Under the pieces are notes generated by a model. It ran no database searches, was not told where the DNA came from, and was given only the letters and a program-made list of their open reading frames with translations. DNA of 64,000 nucleotides from Shewanella sp. AS1 (GTDB lineage Bacteria; Pseudomonadota; Gammaproteobacteria; Enterobacterales; Shewanellaceae). A program made the translations under genes and the position numbers. Below, piece after piece: positions 17,466 through 27,893 of the stretch. Positions within the stretch are counted from its first letter, which is position 1. Every line of letters starts with the position of its first letter. The stretch is from positions 744,001 through 808,000 of the forward strand of contig NZ_JAKCLJ010000001.1 of the NCBI RefSeq assembly GCF_021412565.1, given 5' to 3'.

Positions 17466-19133
17466 ATGAGTCATATGGACACAGAAGTTCGTCCAAGTAA
17501 CTTCATTCGTAACATCATTGATGAGGATTTAGAGAGCGGTAAGCACGACCATGTGCATACACGTTTTCCGCCAGAGCCTAATGGTTATCTTCATATTGGT
17601 CACGCTAAGTCTATCTGCCTGAACTTCGGTTTAGCGCAGGACTATAAGGGCCAGTGTAACTTACGTTTTGATGATACCAACCCTGAGAAAGAGGATATTG
17701 ATTACGTTAACTCCATCCAGGCCGATGTGCACTGGTTAGGTTTTCAGTGGGATGGTGAGGTGCGTTACTCCTCTAACTACTTCAGTCAGTTACATCAATA
17801 TGCTGTTGAGTTAATCCGCAAAGGCTTGGCCTATGTTTGCTTCTTAAATGGTGAACAGACACGCGAATACCGCGGCACACTAAAAGAGCCAGGTAAAAAC
17901 AGCCCCTATCGTGATACATCTGTAGAAGAGAACTTGGCACTATTCGAGAAGATGCGCCTGGGCGAATTTAAAGAAGGCGAGTGTGCATTGCGGGCCAAGA
18001 TAGATATGGCATCGCCTTTCATGTGCATGCGTGACCCTGTTATCTACCGTATCCGTTTTGCTCACCACCACCAGACGGGTGACAAATGGTGCATCTATCC
18101 TATGTACGATTTTACTCACTGTATTTCGGATGCGCTTGAGAATATCACCCACTCTCTATGTACCTTAGAGTTCCAGGATAACCGTCGTTTATATGACTGG
18201 GTATTAGATAATCTGGATGATTTCCAGGCACCCAACCGTACCCGTCAGTACGAGTTTTCTCGCTTAAACCTAGAATACACCTTGATGTCTAAGCGTAAGC
18301 TTAATGATTTGGTGGTGCGTAAGCTGGTATCTGGCTGGGATGATCCCCGTATGCCGACCATTGCCGGTCTGCGTCGCCGCGGTTATACCCCGGCAGCGAT
18401 TCGTGAGTTTTGCCGTCGCATCGGTGTGACTAAGCAGGACAACCTGGTTGAAGTTGGTGTACTCGATGCCTGTATCCGTGAAGAGCTGAACGAGCATGCG
18501 CCTCGGGCGATGGCGGTGATCAATCCGGTGAAACTTATCATCGAAAACTACCCTGAAGGTCAGCTAGAAACATTGTCTGCGCCTGTGCATCCCAGTATCG
18601 ATATGGGGCAGCGTGAACTGGCCTTTAGTCGCGAGATCTTTATCGATGCCGATGACTTTAGGGAAGAGGCCAATAAAAAATATAAGCGTCTGGTACAAGG
18701 CAAAGAGGTGCGCCTGCGCAATGCTTATGTGATTAAGGCCGAACGTTGTGACAAAGATAGCGATGGTAATGTCACCACTATCTACTGTACCTATGACGAT
18801 CAGACTCTAGGTAAGAATCCAGCCGATGGCCGTAAGGTCAAAGGGGTGATCCATTGGGTTGAGGCGACTACGGCGGTTAAAGCCGAGTTTCGTTTGTATG
18901 ATAAGCTGTTTAATCAGGCTAATCCTGCCGCAGCTGAGACGGTTGATGAGGTGCTTAATCCTAATTCTTTAGTGGTTAAACAGGGTGTCGTTGAAGCCGG
19001 TTTGGTTACTGCAGAAGCCGAAAAAGCTTATCAGTTTGAGCGTGAAGGTTATTTCTGCGCCGATAATAAAGACTCCAGCGCCGATAAGCTGGTCTTTAAC
19101 CTGACAGTGCCGTTAAGAGATTCTTCAGAGTGA
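17466..19133 (+). CDS. glnS: Glutaminyl-tRNA synthetase
   Basis: Class I aminoacyl-tRNA synthetase, 555 residues, charging tRNA-Gln in the cytoplasm. The catalytic domain has [16 protein letters not shown] (HIGH motif, ~34-49), FDDTNPEKE, and MSKRKL (the KMSKS equivalent, ~275). The C-terminal half is the two beta-barrel anticodon-binding domain typical of GlnRS ([24 protein letters not shown]). The start has AGAGGA upstream. The length matches gammaproteobacterial GlnRS. It is a stand-alone unit flanked by terminators. Confidence 0.98.
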   Translation: MSHMDTEVRPSNFIRNIIDEDLESGKHDHVHTRFPPEPNGYLHIGHAKSICLNFGLAQDYKGQCNLRFDDTNPEKEDIDYVNSIQADVHWLGFQWDGEVRYSSNYFSQLHQYAVELIRKGLAYVCFLNGEQTREYRGTLKEPGKNSPYRDTSVEENLALFEKMRLGEFKEGECALRAKIDMASPFMCMRDPVIYRIRFAHHHQTGDKWCIYPMYDFTHCISDALENITHSLCTLEFQDNRRLYDWVLDNLDDFQAPNRTRQYEFSRLNLEYTLMSKRKLNDLVVRKLVSGWDDPRMPTIAGLRRRGYTPAAIREFCRRIGVTKQDNLVEVGVLDACIREELNEHAPRAMAVINPVKLIIENYPEGQLETLSAPVHPSIDMGQRELAFSREIFIDADDFREEANKKYKRLVQGKEVRLRNAYVIKAERCDKDSDGNVTTIYCTYDDQTLGKNPADGRKVKGVIHWVEATTAVKAEFRLYDKLFNQANPAAAETVDEVLNPNSLVVKQGVVEAGLVTAEAEKAYQFEREGYFCADNKDSSADKLVFNLTVPLRDSSE

Positions 19134-19161
19134 TTTAATGGATAGCTTTTACTATTAATGG

Positions 19162-19193
19162 AAAAGGCTTTAGCAGATGCTAAAGCCTTTTTT
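19162..19193 (+). terminator. Terminator after glnS
   Basis: AAAAGGCTTTAGC-AGAT-GCTAAAGCCTTTTTT. It lies between convergent glnS and the Yip1-family gene and could serve both. Confidence 0.9.
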
Positions 19194-19218
19194 GATCCGA
19201 GCAATTTATGCTTTAGCG

Positions 19219-19815
19219 TTATTGATAGATAGGGCCTAGGCCAAAGCTCCATAAGATGATGCTCGATGCCATCAAGGCCACTAATAATACCAAGCCGGCG
19301 GTGACGACTGAGCTTGCGTAGATAAAGCCTTTCTCTTCTGGAATATTCATAATAATAGGCACACCTGTGTATAGCAGATATACAGAGTAGCTCAGCCCGG
19401 CAAGGCCGATAAGCATCATAAACCAGAGTGAGGGATAGAGCGCCGAGAACCCCACCATGAACAGAGGCGTGGCAGTATAGGCGGCGAGCTCTAAAGCTTG
19501 GGTATAGCTAGGTTTGGCATCGAAAGTTTTTGCCATCCAGTAGGCGAGATAGGCGAGGGCGAAGACCCCGGTAATTAAACCAAAATACATGCATACTGAC
19601 ATCATAATGGCACTGGTTTCAGTGAGCAAAAGTGGCTCCGCCACGCCAAGCTCCCAGCCAATAGTGGTGGAGGCAAAATAGGTACAGACTGCGGGTATTA
19701 GTGCGATTAACAATATGTGACTGAGGCTACTTTTTACCGCCTCGTGGTTTTGCTCAATCGTGTGCCACTCTTCTTTCGGATGAGTGTAGAGTCCCATTAA
19801 GTGATTTAATATCAT
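19219..19815 (-). CDS. Yip1-family inner-membrane protein
   Basis: 198 residues with about five hydrophobic segments (ILLIALIPAVCTYFA, MMSVCMYFGLITGVFALAYLAYW, TPLFMVGFSALY, LWFMMLIGLAGLSYSVYLLYTG, VVTAGLVLLVALMASSIIL). The N-terminal pattern (LYTHPKEEWHTI) and the QALELAAYTATP and YLLYTGV stretches are typical of bacterial YIP1-domain (PF04893) proteins. The start follows AAGGAT. The function is not known; no partner is suggested by the neighbours. It is convergent with glnS and divergent from miaE across a region with a perfect palindrome. Confidence 0.75.
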   Translation of the reverse strand: MILNHLMGLYTHPKEEWHTIEQNHEAVKSSLSHILLIALIPAVCTYFASTTIGWELGVAEPLLLTETSAIMMSVCMYFGLITGVFALAYLAYWMAKTFDAKPSYTQALELAAYTATPLFMVGFSALYPSLWFMMLIGLAGLSYSVYLLYTGVPIIMNIPEEKGFIYASSVVTAGLVLLVALMASSIILWSFGLGPIYQ

Positions 19816-19914
19816 TATAATTATCCTTGTTTAGCTCTTATCTCATGGTCGCCAAACTTCAGACGAACCCATCTGCCTTTGGTCTGTACACCAATAGACC
19901 TGAGGCCCCCAAAC

Positions 19915-19932
19915 AGTCACATGCATGTGACT
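19915..19932. promoter_or_regulatory. Perfect 18-bp palindrome, possible operator
   Basis: AGTCACATGCATGTGACT is a perfect inverted repeat in the intergenic region, 100 bp upstream of the Yip1-family gene and 111 bp upstream of miaE. The regulator is not recognised. It is not a CRP site: the half-sites face the wrong way. Confidence 0.45.
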
Positions 19933-20043
19933 CTTATAGTCTATTTATTGAACATAAACTCATTCTAGTCAAGCTAACATTAAAATGCTTGGGGAAAGGG
20001 GATACTTAAGCCTTTCAATCCTTGTTAAAATATTTGCCAATAA

Positions 20044-20838
20044 ATGCCCTATTATCTGGAGTCTAAGTTATCAATGCAGGGATTATTAGCGCCAATTCAA
20101 CAGTTTTTAGCTTGTGAGACCCCGGATGAATGGGTCGCTAAGGCCTGTGAGCCCGAGTTACTCAACACCCTGCTTATCGATCACTGTAACTGCGAATTAA
20201 AGGCGGCGCAGACCGCCATGTTTATGATCCGTAAATATGCCGTCGATAAAAGCAGCGGTGAGCAGTTACTCCAGTGGGCCAGTCCCTACGAAGACTTTGT
20301 TTATAATAAACAGCGCAATATCAGTGAGTTTCTCGCTAGAGACGTGAAAAAAAATGAGTTAGTAGGTGAGCTTAGGCCCAAGCCTGGAGTGGTTTATGGC
20401 AGTGATTTAATTGCCAAGATGGTGCGGCTTATTAAAGAGGAGTTTCATCACTTTGAGCAGGTGCTTGAGATCATGCACGCCAGAGGGATCCCTTATCAAA
20501 ACCTGACGGCGGGACGTTACGCCAAAGGCTTGATGAAACAGGTTCGCACCCATGAGCCTGCGACCCTTATCGATAAATTGATTGTCGGTGCCTTTATTGA
20601 GGCTCGCTCCTGCGAGCGTTTTGCCAAACTTGCCCCCCATCTCGATGATGAGCTGCAGAAGTTTTATGTCTCTTTATTGCGCTCAGAGGCGCGGCATTAC
20701 CAAGATTACTTAAGCCTTGCAGAGGCGATAAGCGGCGCAGATATTAGTGAGCGAGTGGCATTTTTCGCCGAGATTGAAGCAGACTTAATCACATCCTTTG
20801 ACGATGAATTTAAGTTCCACTCAGGTCGTCCACGTTAA
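20044..20838 (+). CDS. miaE: tRNA-(ms2io6A)-hydroxylase MiaE
   Basis: Non-heme diiron monooxygenase, 264 residues, that hydroxylates the isopentenyl group of ms2i6A at position 37 of tRNAs reading UNN codons. The four-helix bundle carries ligand motifs: E in NCELKAAQTA, EExxH in IKEEFHHFEQV (~139-149), E in FIEARSCERF, and ExxH in LRSEARHYQDYL. SWASPYEDFVYNKQ and PYQNLTAGRYAKGLM are further MiaE-like stretches. The start has no clear Shine-Dalgarno; an ATG at 20074 (MQGLLAPI) is an alternative. It is a single gene next to lpxH, convergent. Confidence 0.93.
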   Translation: MPYYLESKLSMQGLLAPIQQFLACETPDEWVAKACEPELLNTLLIDHCNCELKAAQTAMFMIRKYAVDKSSGEQLLQWASPYEDFVYNKQRNISEFLARDVKKNELVGELRPKPGVVYGSDLIAKMVRLIKEEFHHFEQVLEIMHARGIPYQNLTAGRYAKGLMKQVRTHEPATLIDKLIVGAFIEARSCERFAKLAPHLDDELQKFYVSLLRSEARHYQDYLSLAEAISGADISERVAFFAEIEADLITSFDDEFKFHSGRPR

Positions 20839-20908
20839 TCTATCTGCGCAGCTGTTATGTAAGTAGCTGTAATCTGAGGCTGTAATTTTAGTCGCTGTGA
20901 TGCGCAAA

Positions 20909-21646
20909 TTATTCCTGACTCAGCGGGAAGTGCTCAAGCTTAACAGTGTCTGCACTTATACAAAGCATGCTGCCCTGTTCATACCAGTCACCGACCACAA
21001 TGCGCTGTTTGTCCTGTTCAAGCTGATGGACAGCCGGCCTGTGGGTATGGCCGTGGATCATCAGTGTTGCGCCGGTTTTAGTGAGCAGTTCACCGACGGC
21101 ATCTGGCTCGACATCCATGATGTAATCGCTTTTTCGCTGATTACTTTGCTGGCTCTTACTGCGCAGCTTTTTCGCGATATTCTGTCTCTGGCTTTTGGGC
21201 AGATGGTTATAGATAAACTTGGCCCAGGGCTGGTTTCTAAACCAACGGAAGCGTTGATAGGCCTTATCTAAGGTACATAGACTATCGCCATGTAGCAGAA
21301 CAGTTTTCTGGCCATAAAGCAGCAAACTATGGTGCTCAGGCAGCAAGGTCATGCCAGCTAAGTCGGCATAACGCTTGCCGATAAGAAAGTCGCGGTTGCC
21401 GTGGATAAAGTAGATAGGCGTATGGCTTGAGAACTGCTTGAGTTTCAAGGCCAGCTCGATGGCAAAAGGTTCGGCGAGATCATCACCCACCCAGACTTCA
21501 AACAGATCGCCTAAGATATAGAGGCCATCGCAGTTGTCTGTATGCTTATCGAGAAAATGATAAAAGCTGCTGAGGATATCGGGGCGATCGGCACTCAAGT
21601 GCAGATCGCCCACAAATAGCGTGTAATTCAAAAGAGAGCGACTCAA
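20909..21646 (-). CDS. lpxH: UDP-2,3-diacylglucosamine diphosphatase LpxH
   Basis: Calcineurin-type metallophosphoesterase of lipid A synthesis, cleaving UDP-2,3-diacylglucosamine to lipid X at the inner-membrane surface. 245 residues, with the metal motifs DLHL (~14), [11 protein letters not shown] (~46), GNRDF, and HGHTHRP near residue 198. The apparent start is TTG (21646), only 3 nt after the ppiB stop; a second TTG five codons later is possible. No ATG fits before the first motif, so translation probably depends on coupling with ppiB. Confidence 0.95.
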   Translation of the reverse strand: MSRSLLNYTLFVGDLHLSADRPDILSSFYHFLDKHTDNCDGLYILGDLFEVWVGDDLAEPFAIELALKLKQFSSHTPIYFIHGNRDFLIGKRYADLAGMTLLPEHHSLLLYGQKTVLLHGDSLCTLDKAYQRFRWFRNQPWAKFIYNHLPKSQRQNIAKKLRSKSQQSNQRKSDYIMDVEPDAVGELLTKTGATLMIHGHTHRPAVHQLEQDKQRIVVGDWYEQGSMLCISADTVKLEHFPLSQE

Positions 21647-21649
21647 AGA

Positions 21650-22141
21650 TTAAGCTAGAGTGACTTTTTCGATCACAACCGCCTCTAAGGGCACATCCTG
21701 ATGCATGCCACGATTACCAGTCGCAACTGCTTTAATCTGATTAACCACATCCATGCCTTCGACCACTTCGCCGAACACACAGTAACCCCAGCCTTGAGTG
21801 CTTTCAGACTTAAAGTCCAGGAAGGTGTTGTCATTCACGTTAATGAAAAACTGCGCGGTTGCCGAGTGAGGATCTGAAGTTCTGGCCATGGCTATCGTGC
21901 CGACTTTATTAGACAGACCATTGTTGGCTTCGTTTTTGATCGACTCATTAACACGCTTTTGGGCCATATCTTCGGTGAAGCCACCACCCTGGATCATGAA
22001 GCCATCGATCACGCGGTGAAAAATCGTGCCGTCAAAAAAACCATCTTCAACATATTTCAGGAAGTTAGCTGCGGTAACAGGCGCTTTTTCCTTGTTGAGT
22101 TCAATTTTGATTTGGCCGTGATTGGTTTGCATTATGATCAT
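21650..22141 (-). CDS. ppiB: Cytoplasmic peptidyl-prolyl cis-trans isomerase B (cyclophilin)
   Basis: Cyclophilin-type PPIase, 164 residues from MIIMQTNHG, the same length as E. coli PpiB. Characteristic stretches: [20 protein letters not shown] (catalytic Arg in FHRV), [12 protein letters not shown], and [15 protein letters not shown]. In-frame ATGs 5 and 9 codons upstream exist, but GAGAAG sits at the right distance from 22141. No signal peptide, so cytoplasmic. It forms a tight pair with lpxH. Confidence 0.95.
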   Translation of the reverse strand: MIIMQTNHGQIKIELNKEKAPVTAANFLKYVEDGFFDGTIFHRVIDGFMIQGGGFTEDMAQKRVNESIKNEANNGLSNKVGTIAMARTSDPHSATAQFFINVNDNTFLDFKSESTQGWGYCVFGEVVEGMDVVNQIKAVATGNRGMHQDVPLEAVVIEKVTLA

Positions 22142-22392
22142 CTGAATACTTCTCATCGTTAGTCTCATATAGATAGCGCAAGATTCTAGCCTATAAAGGT
22201 AATGGCATAAAGCGCTGCGGTAGACTTTTATTTTATCCGACCTGAGGTTGCATGGACGCTAACCTGAAAAGATAACTTATGTGGACAAGGCCAAAAAACG
22301 CCGCTGGGATCGGTTTCTCATGCTGGAAGCGGCGGATATGTGGTGATAAACTCAAGCACTTATTTGTTGTCAATTATTTATAGAGAATCTCA

Positions 22393-23772
22393 ATGTTGAA
22401 GCTATACAACAGTCTTACCCGCCAGAAAGAGGAATTTAAACCATTACAGCCAGGAAAAGTTGGCATGTATGTCTGCGGGGTGACCATCTATGATCTGTGT
22501 CATATTGGTCATGGACGCACGTTTGTGGCATTCGACATGATAGTCAGATACCTCAGATATCGCGGTTATGAAGTAAACTTCCAGCGCAATATCACAGATG
22601 TTGACGATAAAATTATCAAGCGCGCCGCTGAAAATAACGAAAGCTGTGAAGCCTTGACCGAGCGCCTCATCCGTGAGATGCACAATGATTTCGATGCACT
22701 CAATATGCAGCGCCCAGATTTCGAACCTCGTGCCACACTGCACATTCCCGAAATTATAGAGATGGTTGAGCGTCTGCTTGAGCGCGATCATGCCTATATT
22801 GCCGCCGATGGTGATGTGCTATTTAGTGTTTCCTCTTTCCCTGAGTATGGCCGCCTGTCTGGTCAGAATCTGGACCAATTGCAGGCCGGTGCGCGGGTTG
22901 AAGTGGATGAAAATAAGCGCGATCCCATGGATTTCGTGCTGTGGAAAATGTCCAAACCCGGAGAACCAACCTGGGATTCGCCTTGGGGACCTGGTCGTCC
23001 TGGCTGGCATATCGAATGTTCGGCGATGAACAGTAAGCACTTAGGCGAACATTTCGATATCCATGGCGGCGGATCAGATCTGCAGTTCCCTCACCATGAG
23101 AACGAGATAGCTCAGTCCTGCTGCGCCCATGATACCCCTTATGTGAATTACTGGATGCACACGGGCATGGTGATGGTGGATAAGGAGAAGATGTCAAAAT
23201 CGCTCAATAACTTCTTTACCATCCGCGATGTGCTGGCCCATTACGATGCGGCAACTGTGCGCTACTTCCTGTTGTCGGGCCATTACCGCAGTCAGCTTAA
23301 CTATTCTGAGGAGAACCTTAAGCAGGCAAAAGCGGCCTTAGAGCGTTTATATACTGCGCTAAAAGGTCTGGATTTAACGGTTGATGCCGCGCCTGCAACC
23401 GAGTTCGTGGCCAAGTTTACCGCCGCCATGGATGATGATTTCAATACGCCTGAGGCATACTCTGTGCTGTTTGATATGACGCGTGAGATCAATCGCCTCA
23501 AGGCTGATGATATCAGTGCAGCTTCGGCGCTGGGTGTCAGCATGAAGCAGCTTGCCGATGTGCTGGGTATTTTAGAGCAGGATGTAGATGCTTTCTTTAA
23601 GGGGCAGGGCAGTGATGATGAGGTGGCTGAGATTGAAGCCCTTATCGCCGAGCGTAACCGTGCCCGCGCGGAGAAAGATTGGCCGGCGGCCGACAAGGCG
23701 CGCGATGGCCTCAATGCGTTGGGGGTAATTCTAGAAGATGGCCCTGAAGGAACCACCTGGCGTAAGAAGTAA
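22393..23772 (+). CDS. cysS: Cysteinyl-tRNA synthetase
   Basis: Class I synthetase, 459 residues, attaching cysteine to tRNA-Cys. The HIGH motif is [13 protein letters not shown] (~36) and the KMSKS motif is [10 protein letters not shown] (~267). Zinc ligands are Cys in MYVCGVT, Cys in HIECSAM, and His/Glu in HHENEIAQS. The C-terminal DALR and anticodon domain follows. The start ATG has AGAGAATC upstream. It is the usual length and a single gene, with a terminator shared with convergent folD. Confidence 0.98.
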   Translation: MLKLYNSLTRQKEEFKPLQPGKVGMYVCGVTIYDLCHIGHGRTFVAFDMIVRYLRYRGYEVNFQRNITDVDDKIIKRAAENNESCEALTERLIREMHNDFDALNMQRPDFEPRATLHIPEIIEMVERLLERDHAYIAADGDVLFSVSSFPEYGRLSGQNLDQLQAGARVEVDENKRDPMDFVLWKMSKPGEPTWDSPWGPGRPGWHIECSAMNSKHLGEHFDIHGGGSDLQFPHHENEIAQSCCAHDTPYVNYWMHTGMVMVDKEKMSKSLNNFFTIRDVLAHYDAATVRYFLLSGHYRSQLNYSEENLKQAKAALERLYTALKGLDLTVDAAPATEFVAKFTAAMDDDFNTPEAYSVLFDMTREINRLKADDISAASALGVSMKQLADVLGILEQDVDAFFKGQGSDDEVAEIEALIAERNRARAEKDWPAADKARDGLNALGVILEDGPEGTTWRKK

Positions 23773-23795
23773 TTGCATCAATAAATTGTGTTAAC

Positions 23796-23824
23796 AAAAA
23801 GCCTGCATCAATGCAGGCTTTTTG
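23796..23824. terminator. Bidirectional terminator between cysS and folD
   Basis: AAAAAGCCTGCA-TCAA-TGCAGGCTTTTT with A and T tracts on both sides, between two convergent genes. Confidence 0.9.
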
Positions 23825-23869
23825 TTTTGTTCGAGTTTTGAAGCTCGAAGCTTGAATCACGAAAATGAG

Positions 23870-24724
23870 TTAGTCGTGATAATTCTCGGCAGCATACAGG
23901 GTGTTTTCCAGCAGGCTGGCAATGGTCATAGGACCCACACCGCCGGGAACCGGAGTGATGTGGCTGGCAAATTCGCTGGCGACATCATAATCTACATCAC
24001 CAACCAAACGCCCGTCTTCTAAACGGTTAATGCCCACATCGATGACGATAGCGCCAGGTTTAATCCACTCACCGGGCAGGAAGTGGGGTTTACCCACAGC
24101 CACTACGACCAGGTCGGCGCGGCGCACTTTATCTTCAAGATCGTGGGTAAAACGATGGCAAGTGGTGGTGGTGCAGCCAGCGAGTAACAGCTCGAGTGTC
24201 ATCGGACGACCAACGATATTGGAGGCACCGACAACCACAGCATCCAGCCCTTGAGTGCAGATGCCGGTAGATTTGATAAGCGTCATGATCCCCATAGGGG
24301 TGCAAGAGCGCAGTACAGGAATACGTTGTGCCAGACGGCCGACGTTATAGGGATGGAAACCATCTACGTCTTTATCGGGACGGATCCGTTCGATGACTTT
24401 AGATTCTTCGATATGATCAGGAAGTGGCAGTTGAACTAAGATGCCATCGATTGTGGGGTCTTGGTTACATTGGTCAATCAGTTGCAGAAGCGTTTCTTCA
24501 GAGGTATCAGTGGGGAGGTCGAAAGATTGGGATAAAAATCCAACCTCTTCACAGGCTCGACGCTTACTGCCGACATACACTTGTGAGGCAGGATCGGCAC
24601 CAACTAAAATTACTGCTAAACCAGGAATACGCAGGCCGGCCTCTTTGCGGGCATTAACCTTTGTTATTAACTGAGTTCGAATAGATTGTGCGATCGCTTT
24701 GCCATCAATTATTTTGGCTGTCAT
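23870..24724 (-). CDS. folD: Bifunctional methylenetetrahydrofolate dehydrogenase/cyclohydrolase FolD
   Basis: 284 residues from [12 protein letters not shown]; the start at 24724 has AAAGGAAA upstream and gives the usual FolD length, so the 30 extra in-frame codons are left out. Motifs: [30 protein letters not shown] (catalytic Tyr and Lys), [42 protein letters not shown] (NADP site), and [20 protein letters not shown]. It oxidises 5,10-methylene-THF and hydrolyses the methenyl product to 10-formyl-THF in the cytoplasm. Confidence 0.98.
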   Translation of the reverse strand: MTAKIIDGKAIAQSIRTQLITKVNARKEAGLRIPGLAVILVGADPASQVYVGSKRRACEEVGFLSQSFDLPTDTSEETLLQLIDQCNQDPTIDGILVQLPLPDHIEESKVIERIRPDKDVDGFHPYNVGRLAQRIPVLRSCTPMGIMTLIKSTGICTQGLDAVVVGASNIVGRPMTLELLLAGCTTTTCHRFTHDLEDKVRRADLVVVAVGKPHFLPGEWIKPGAIVIDVGINRLEDGRLVGDVDYDVASEFASHITPVPGGVGPMTIASLLENTLYAAENYHD

Positions 24725-24994
24725 AGGGTAGGGTTTCCTTTCTACTGCTTTACTGCACGATGTTGAAAACGGCGCCATTTTAGCAGGGGGCTTTATGAGT
24801 GTCATTGATTTCACTCAATAACAGATAGTTTTAAATTATGGATAATGAAATCGGGTTTCATTGCCTGTAATGCCGACTACATGGGGGTGTTGGCTGCATT
24901 TTTATTTTTGCCCCCTGTTTTGCCAATCGATTTAATGCAGCTGGGTGAAATAGATGCTAAATTAAGCACCTGATTAGTCATCGCAAAAAAATCG

Positions 24995-25023
24995 TTGACG
25001 GCCTCAGGGGGAGGGGATAAGAT
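24995..25023 (+). promoter_or_regulatory. sigma70 promoter of the tRNA operon
   Basis: -35 TTGACG, 17-nt spacer, -10 TAAGAT, then a GC-rich discriminator (GCGCTCC). This is the architecture of growth-rate and ppGpp-controlled stable RNA promoters. It is located 40 nt before the tRNA-Pro remnant. Confidence 0.75.
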
Positions 25024-25063
25024 GCGCTCCGTTCTCAGGGAGAGACTCCTTAGTGAAACATCT

Positions 25064-25136
25064 CGGTGATTAGCGCAGTCCAGTCGCGTATCCTTTTCTT
25101 TTGGAAAAAAGCTTGGGATAAAAGTGGACCAGAGGG
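25064..25136 (+). pseudogene. Decayed tRNA-Pro copy at the head of the tRNA operon
   Basis: The first 15 nt are identical to the intact tRNA-Pro downstream (CGGTGATTAGCGCAG), followed by a recognisable D-arm. The anticodon arm is disrupted; GGACCAGAGGG (25126-25136) matches the 3' side of the anticodon arm of the intact gene. No T-arm or 3' acceptor strand remains before the real tRNA starts at 25178. Confidence 0.65.
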
Positions 25137-25177
25137 GGAACCTCTTAAAACAGCCAGCTTAATAGATAAGCAACTCT

Positions 25178-25254
<77 letters not shown>

Positions 25255-25390
25255 AATTCAAAATGATTGTTGTCAATTTAAAGTGGTGAGAGACTCGAAT
25301 CCTCACTTTTATTACGGCAGCGACCACATATTAAAATAACGTCTTGGCGTTATTTAGCCCAGTTAGGATATGAACCCGGTTCATAGCGAA

Positions 25391-25467
25391 GCGCCCGTAG
25401 CTCAGTTGGATAGAGCATCCGCCTTCTAAGCGGATGGCCGCAGGTTCGAATCCTGCCGGGCGTACCA
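25391..25467 (+). tRNA. tRNA-Arg (anticodon UCU)
   Basis: 77 nt with encoded CCA. Loop CTTCTAA in stem TCCGC/GCGGA gives anticodon TCT. The acceptor GCGCCCG pairs with CGGGCGT. T-arm GGTTCGAATCC. Confidence 0.97.
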
Positions 25468-25473
25468 AACAGT

Positions 25474-25550
25474 GGTGATTGTAGCTCAGTTGGTAGAGCC
25501 CCGGATTGTGATTCCGGTTGTCGTGGGTTCAAGTCCCATCAGTCACCCCA
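25474..25550 (+). tRNA. tRNA-His (anticodon GUG)
   Basis: 77 nt including the extra G at -1 that identifies tRNA-His, and encoded CCA. Loop TTGTGAT in stem CCGGA/TCCGG gives anticodon GTG. The acceptor GTGATTG pairs with CAGTCAC with one wobble. It is last in the operon. Confidence 0.96.
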
Positions 25551-25567
25551 CTTCTTTAAGAAGAAAT

Positions 25568-25597
25568 AAAAAAAGCGACCTCAGGTCGCTTTTTTTA
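25568..25597 (+). terminator. Terminator of the tRNA operon
   Basis: AAAAAGCGACC-TCA-GGTCGCTTTTTTT, 18 nt after tRNA-His. Confidence 0.9.
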
Positions 25598-25803
25598 CGT
25601 CCGGAATTCGGCCATTGAGGCTCGACTCTGTACAAAACCGTGGCTATAATGTCGCGTCTTGATAAATTTCAACTATGTGCAACGACTGCCAAGCCCAGTT
25701 ACCAAGCCATTTTAGTCGTTTTTTTAGATCAAGAAACGAATACCTTAATAGTTGAGAGTTCGACTATTACAAAAAGATGTTTGACATATTTCGAGGTAAA
25801 ACA

Positions 25804-27108
25804 ATGCAAGTTTCTGTAGAAACAACACAAGGTTTAGAGCGCCGCCTAACGATTTCTGTTCCAGCGGAACAGATCGAAAAAGCCGTTTCTGATAGTTTGA
25901 AAAATGAAGCTAAGCGTGCACGTATCCCTGGTTTCCGTCCAGGTAAAGTACCTGTGAGCGTGATCAATAAGCGTTATGGTAAGGCTATACGTCAAGATAT
26001 CACTGGTGAAGTGATGCAGCGTAACTTTATTGAAGCCATCATCGCAGAGAAGTTAAATCCAGCCGGCGCACCCACTTTCGTTCCAGGTGAAACCGATGCT
26101 GAGAACTTCCAGTTCGTCGCTACTTTCGAGATCTACCCAGAAGTAGAACTAAAAGGTCTAGAAGCGATTGAAGTTGAAAAGCCAGTGTCTGAAGTGAAGG
26201 ACGCCGATGTTGACGCCATGATCGAAACATTGCGTAAGCAACACGCCACTTTTGAAGCGGTTGACCGTGAAGCCGCCGAAGGTGACAAAGCTAAGTTCGA
26301 CTTCGTCGGCAGCGTTGACGGTGAAGAGTTTGAAGGCGGTAAAGCTGAAGATTTCGAACTGCAGTTAGGCAGTGGTCGTATGATCCCAGGTTTTGAAGCC
26401 GGTATCCAAGGCCACAAAGCCGGTGAAACTTTCGATATCGACGTGACTTTCCCAGAAGAGTACCACGCTGAGAATCTAAAAGGTAAAGCGGCTAAATTCG
26501 CAATTACACTGAAAGAAGTTCAAGAAGCTAAGCTTCCTGAAGTGAACGACGAGTTCGCTAAACTCTTTGGTGTTGTTGAAGGCGGTCTTGAAGCACTTAA
26601 GTCTGAGATCAGCAAGAACATGGCCCGTGAACTTGAACAAGCCCTTAAGGCGAATGTGAAAGATCAAGTGCTAAACGGTCTGCTTGAGCAAAACGAACTT
26701 GATCTTCCAAAAGCGTTAGTTGATGGCGAAGTGAACGTTCTGCGTCAGCAAGCGATGCAGCGTTTTGGTCAGCAAGCGGCTAACATGCCTGAACTGCCAG
26801 CGGATCTATTTACTGAGCAAGCTGAGCGCCGCGTAAAAGTGGGTCTGTTACTGGGCGAAGTGATCAAATCTAACGAGCTGAAAGCTGACGATGAGCGCGT
26901 ACAAGCTCTGATCGCATCTATGGCTTCTGCTTATGAAGATCCAAGCGAAGTTGTTGAATACTACAACAACAACCAGGAAATGATGCAGAACATGCGCAAC
27001 GTAGCACTTGAAGAGCAAGCGGTTGAGGCTCTATTAAATTCTGCGAAAGTGACCGAAAAAGAAGTCAATTTCGAAGAATTTATGAACAAGGCTACTGGCC
27101 AAGCATAA
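25804..27108 (+). CDS. tig: Trigger factor (ribosome-associated chaperone)
   Basis: 434 residues from [15 protein letters not shown]; this ATG has CGAGGTAAAA upstream and matches the E. coli N-terminus, so the nine codons before it are excluded. The ribosome-binding signature GFRPGKVP lies at ~43-50. The FKBP-type PPIase domain covers ~150-245 ([31 protein letters not shown]). A long helical C-terminal chaperone region follows. It is a cytoplasmic prolyl isomerase and chaperone for nascent chains. It is followed by clpP as usual in gammaproteobacteria. Confidence 0.98.
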   Translation: MQVSVETTQGLERRLTISVPAEQIEKAVSDSLKNEAKRARIPGFRPGKVPVSVINKRYGKAIRQDITGEVMQRNFIEAIIAEKLNPAGAPTFVPGETDAENFQFVATFEIYPEVELKGLEAIEVEKPVSEVKDADVDAMIETLRKQHATFEAVDREAAEGDKAKFDFVGSVDGEEFEGGKAEDFELQLGSGRMIPGFEAGIQGHKAGETFDIDVTFPEEYHAENLKGKAAKFAITLKEVQEAKLPEVNDEFAKLFGVVEGGLEALKSEISKNMARELEQALKANVKDQVLNGLLEQNELDLPKALVDGEVNVLRQQAMQRFGQQAANMPELPADLFTEQAERRVKVGLLLGEVIKSNELKADDERVQALIASMASAYEDPSEVVEYYNNNQEMMQNMRNVALEEQAVEALLNSAKVTEKEVNFEEFMNKATGQA

Positions 27109-27143
27109 GCTATGCTTGACTTAAATGGCTATTAGCCATTTAT

Positions 27144-27180
27144 AATGGCTCGTATGAGGCTCTCATGCGAGCCATTTTTA
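27144..27180 (+). terminator. Terminator between tig and clpP
   Basis: ATGGCTCG...CGAGCCAT with an inner paired ATGAG/CTCAT and a following T-rich run. It ends only 18 nt before the clpP start. A second smaller hairpin (AAATGGCT/AGCCATTT, 27123-27141) overlaps the same repeated ATGGCT unit. Confidence 0.7.
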
Positions 27181-27197
27181 TTTTAGGGAAATCAATA

Positions 27198-27809
27198 ATG
27201 CAAACTGCGCCAGAATCAGTACTGAATGCCCTCGTACCTATGGTGGTTGAACAAACTGCTAAAGGTGAACGTTCTTATGATATCTATTCACGCCTTTTAA
27301 AAGAGCGGGTTATCTTCCTGGTGGGTCAGGTTGAAGAACATATGGCTAACCTCATTGTGGCCCAATTGCTGTTTTTAGAGTCTGAAAGTCCAGATAAAGA
27401 TATCTACCTTTATATCAACTCTCCGGGCGGCTCAGTCACTGCTGGTATGGCCATCTATGATACCATGCAGTTCATTAAGCCGAATGTGAGCACTGTTTGT
27501 ATCGGCCAGGCCGCAAGCATGGGCGCATTTTTGCTTGCAGGGGGCGCTAAGGGTAAGCGTCATTGTCTGCCAAACTCGCGGGTGATGATCCATCAGCCAT
27601 TGGGTGGTTTCCAGGGCCAAGCGTCAGATATCGCTATTCATGCTCAAGAGATCTTAGGCATCAAGAATAAGTTGAATCAGATGTTGGCAGATCATACGGG
27701 CCAGCCATTAGAGGTTATCGAACGCGATACCGATCGTGATAACTTCATGAGTGCAACCGAAGCTGAAAAATATGGTCTGGTTGACTCAGTCTTAGACAAA
27801 CGAAGCTGA
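27198..27809 (+). CDS. clpP: ATP-dependent Clp protease proteolytic subunit
   Basis: 203 residues from [25 protein letters not shown]; the start at 27198 follows AGGGAAA. The serine-protease triad is Ser in [11 protein letters not shown] (~105), His in [10 protein letters not shown] (~130) and Asp in ERDTDRDNF (~179). [17 protein letters not shown] forms the oxyanion side. It assembles as a 14-mer and works with ClpX encoded next, 84 nt downstream. Confidence 0.98.
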   Translation: MQTAPESVLNALVPMVVEQTAKGERSYDIYSRLLKERVIFLVGQVEEHMANLIVAQLLFLESESPDKDIYLYINSPGGSVTAGMAIYDTMQFIKPNVSTVCIGQAASMGAFLLAGGAKGKRHCLPNSRVMIHQPLGGFQGQASDIAIHAQEILGIKNKLNQMLADHTGQPLEVIERDTDRDNFMSATEAEKYGLVDSVLDKRS

Positions 27810-27893
27810 TAATTGTTGCTTGCTGAGCTATGCTCAAATAGATGACGGTAAAATGAATTGTGCAGTGAGTGAAACTGCAAAAGAGGTAAAGTG

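Noticed and set aside
19827-20009. 60-codon plus-strand ORF upstream of miaE
   Set aside because: No Shine-Dalgarno, no recognisable domain, and it runs across the perfect palindrome; more likely noncoding.
25064-25177. A second functional tRNA-Pro
   Set aside because: The anticodon arm is broken and there is no T-arm or 3' acceptor strand; only remnants are present.
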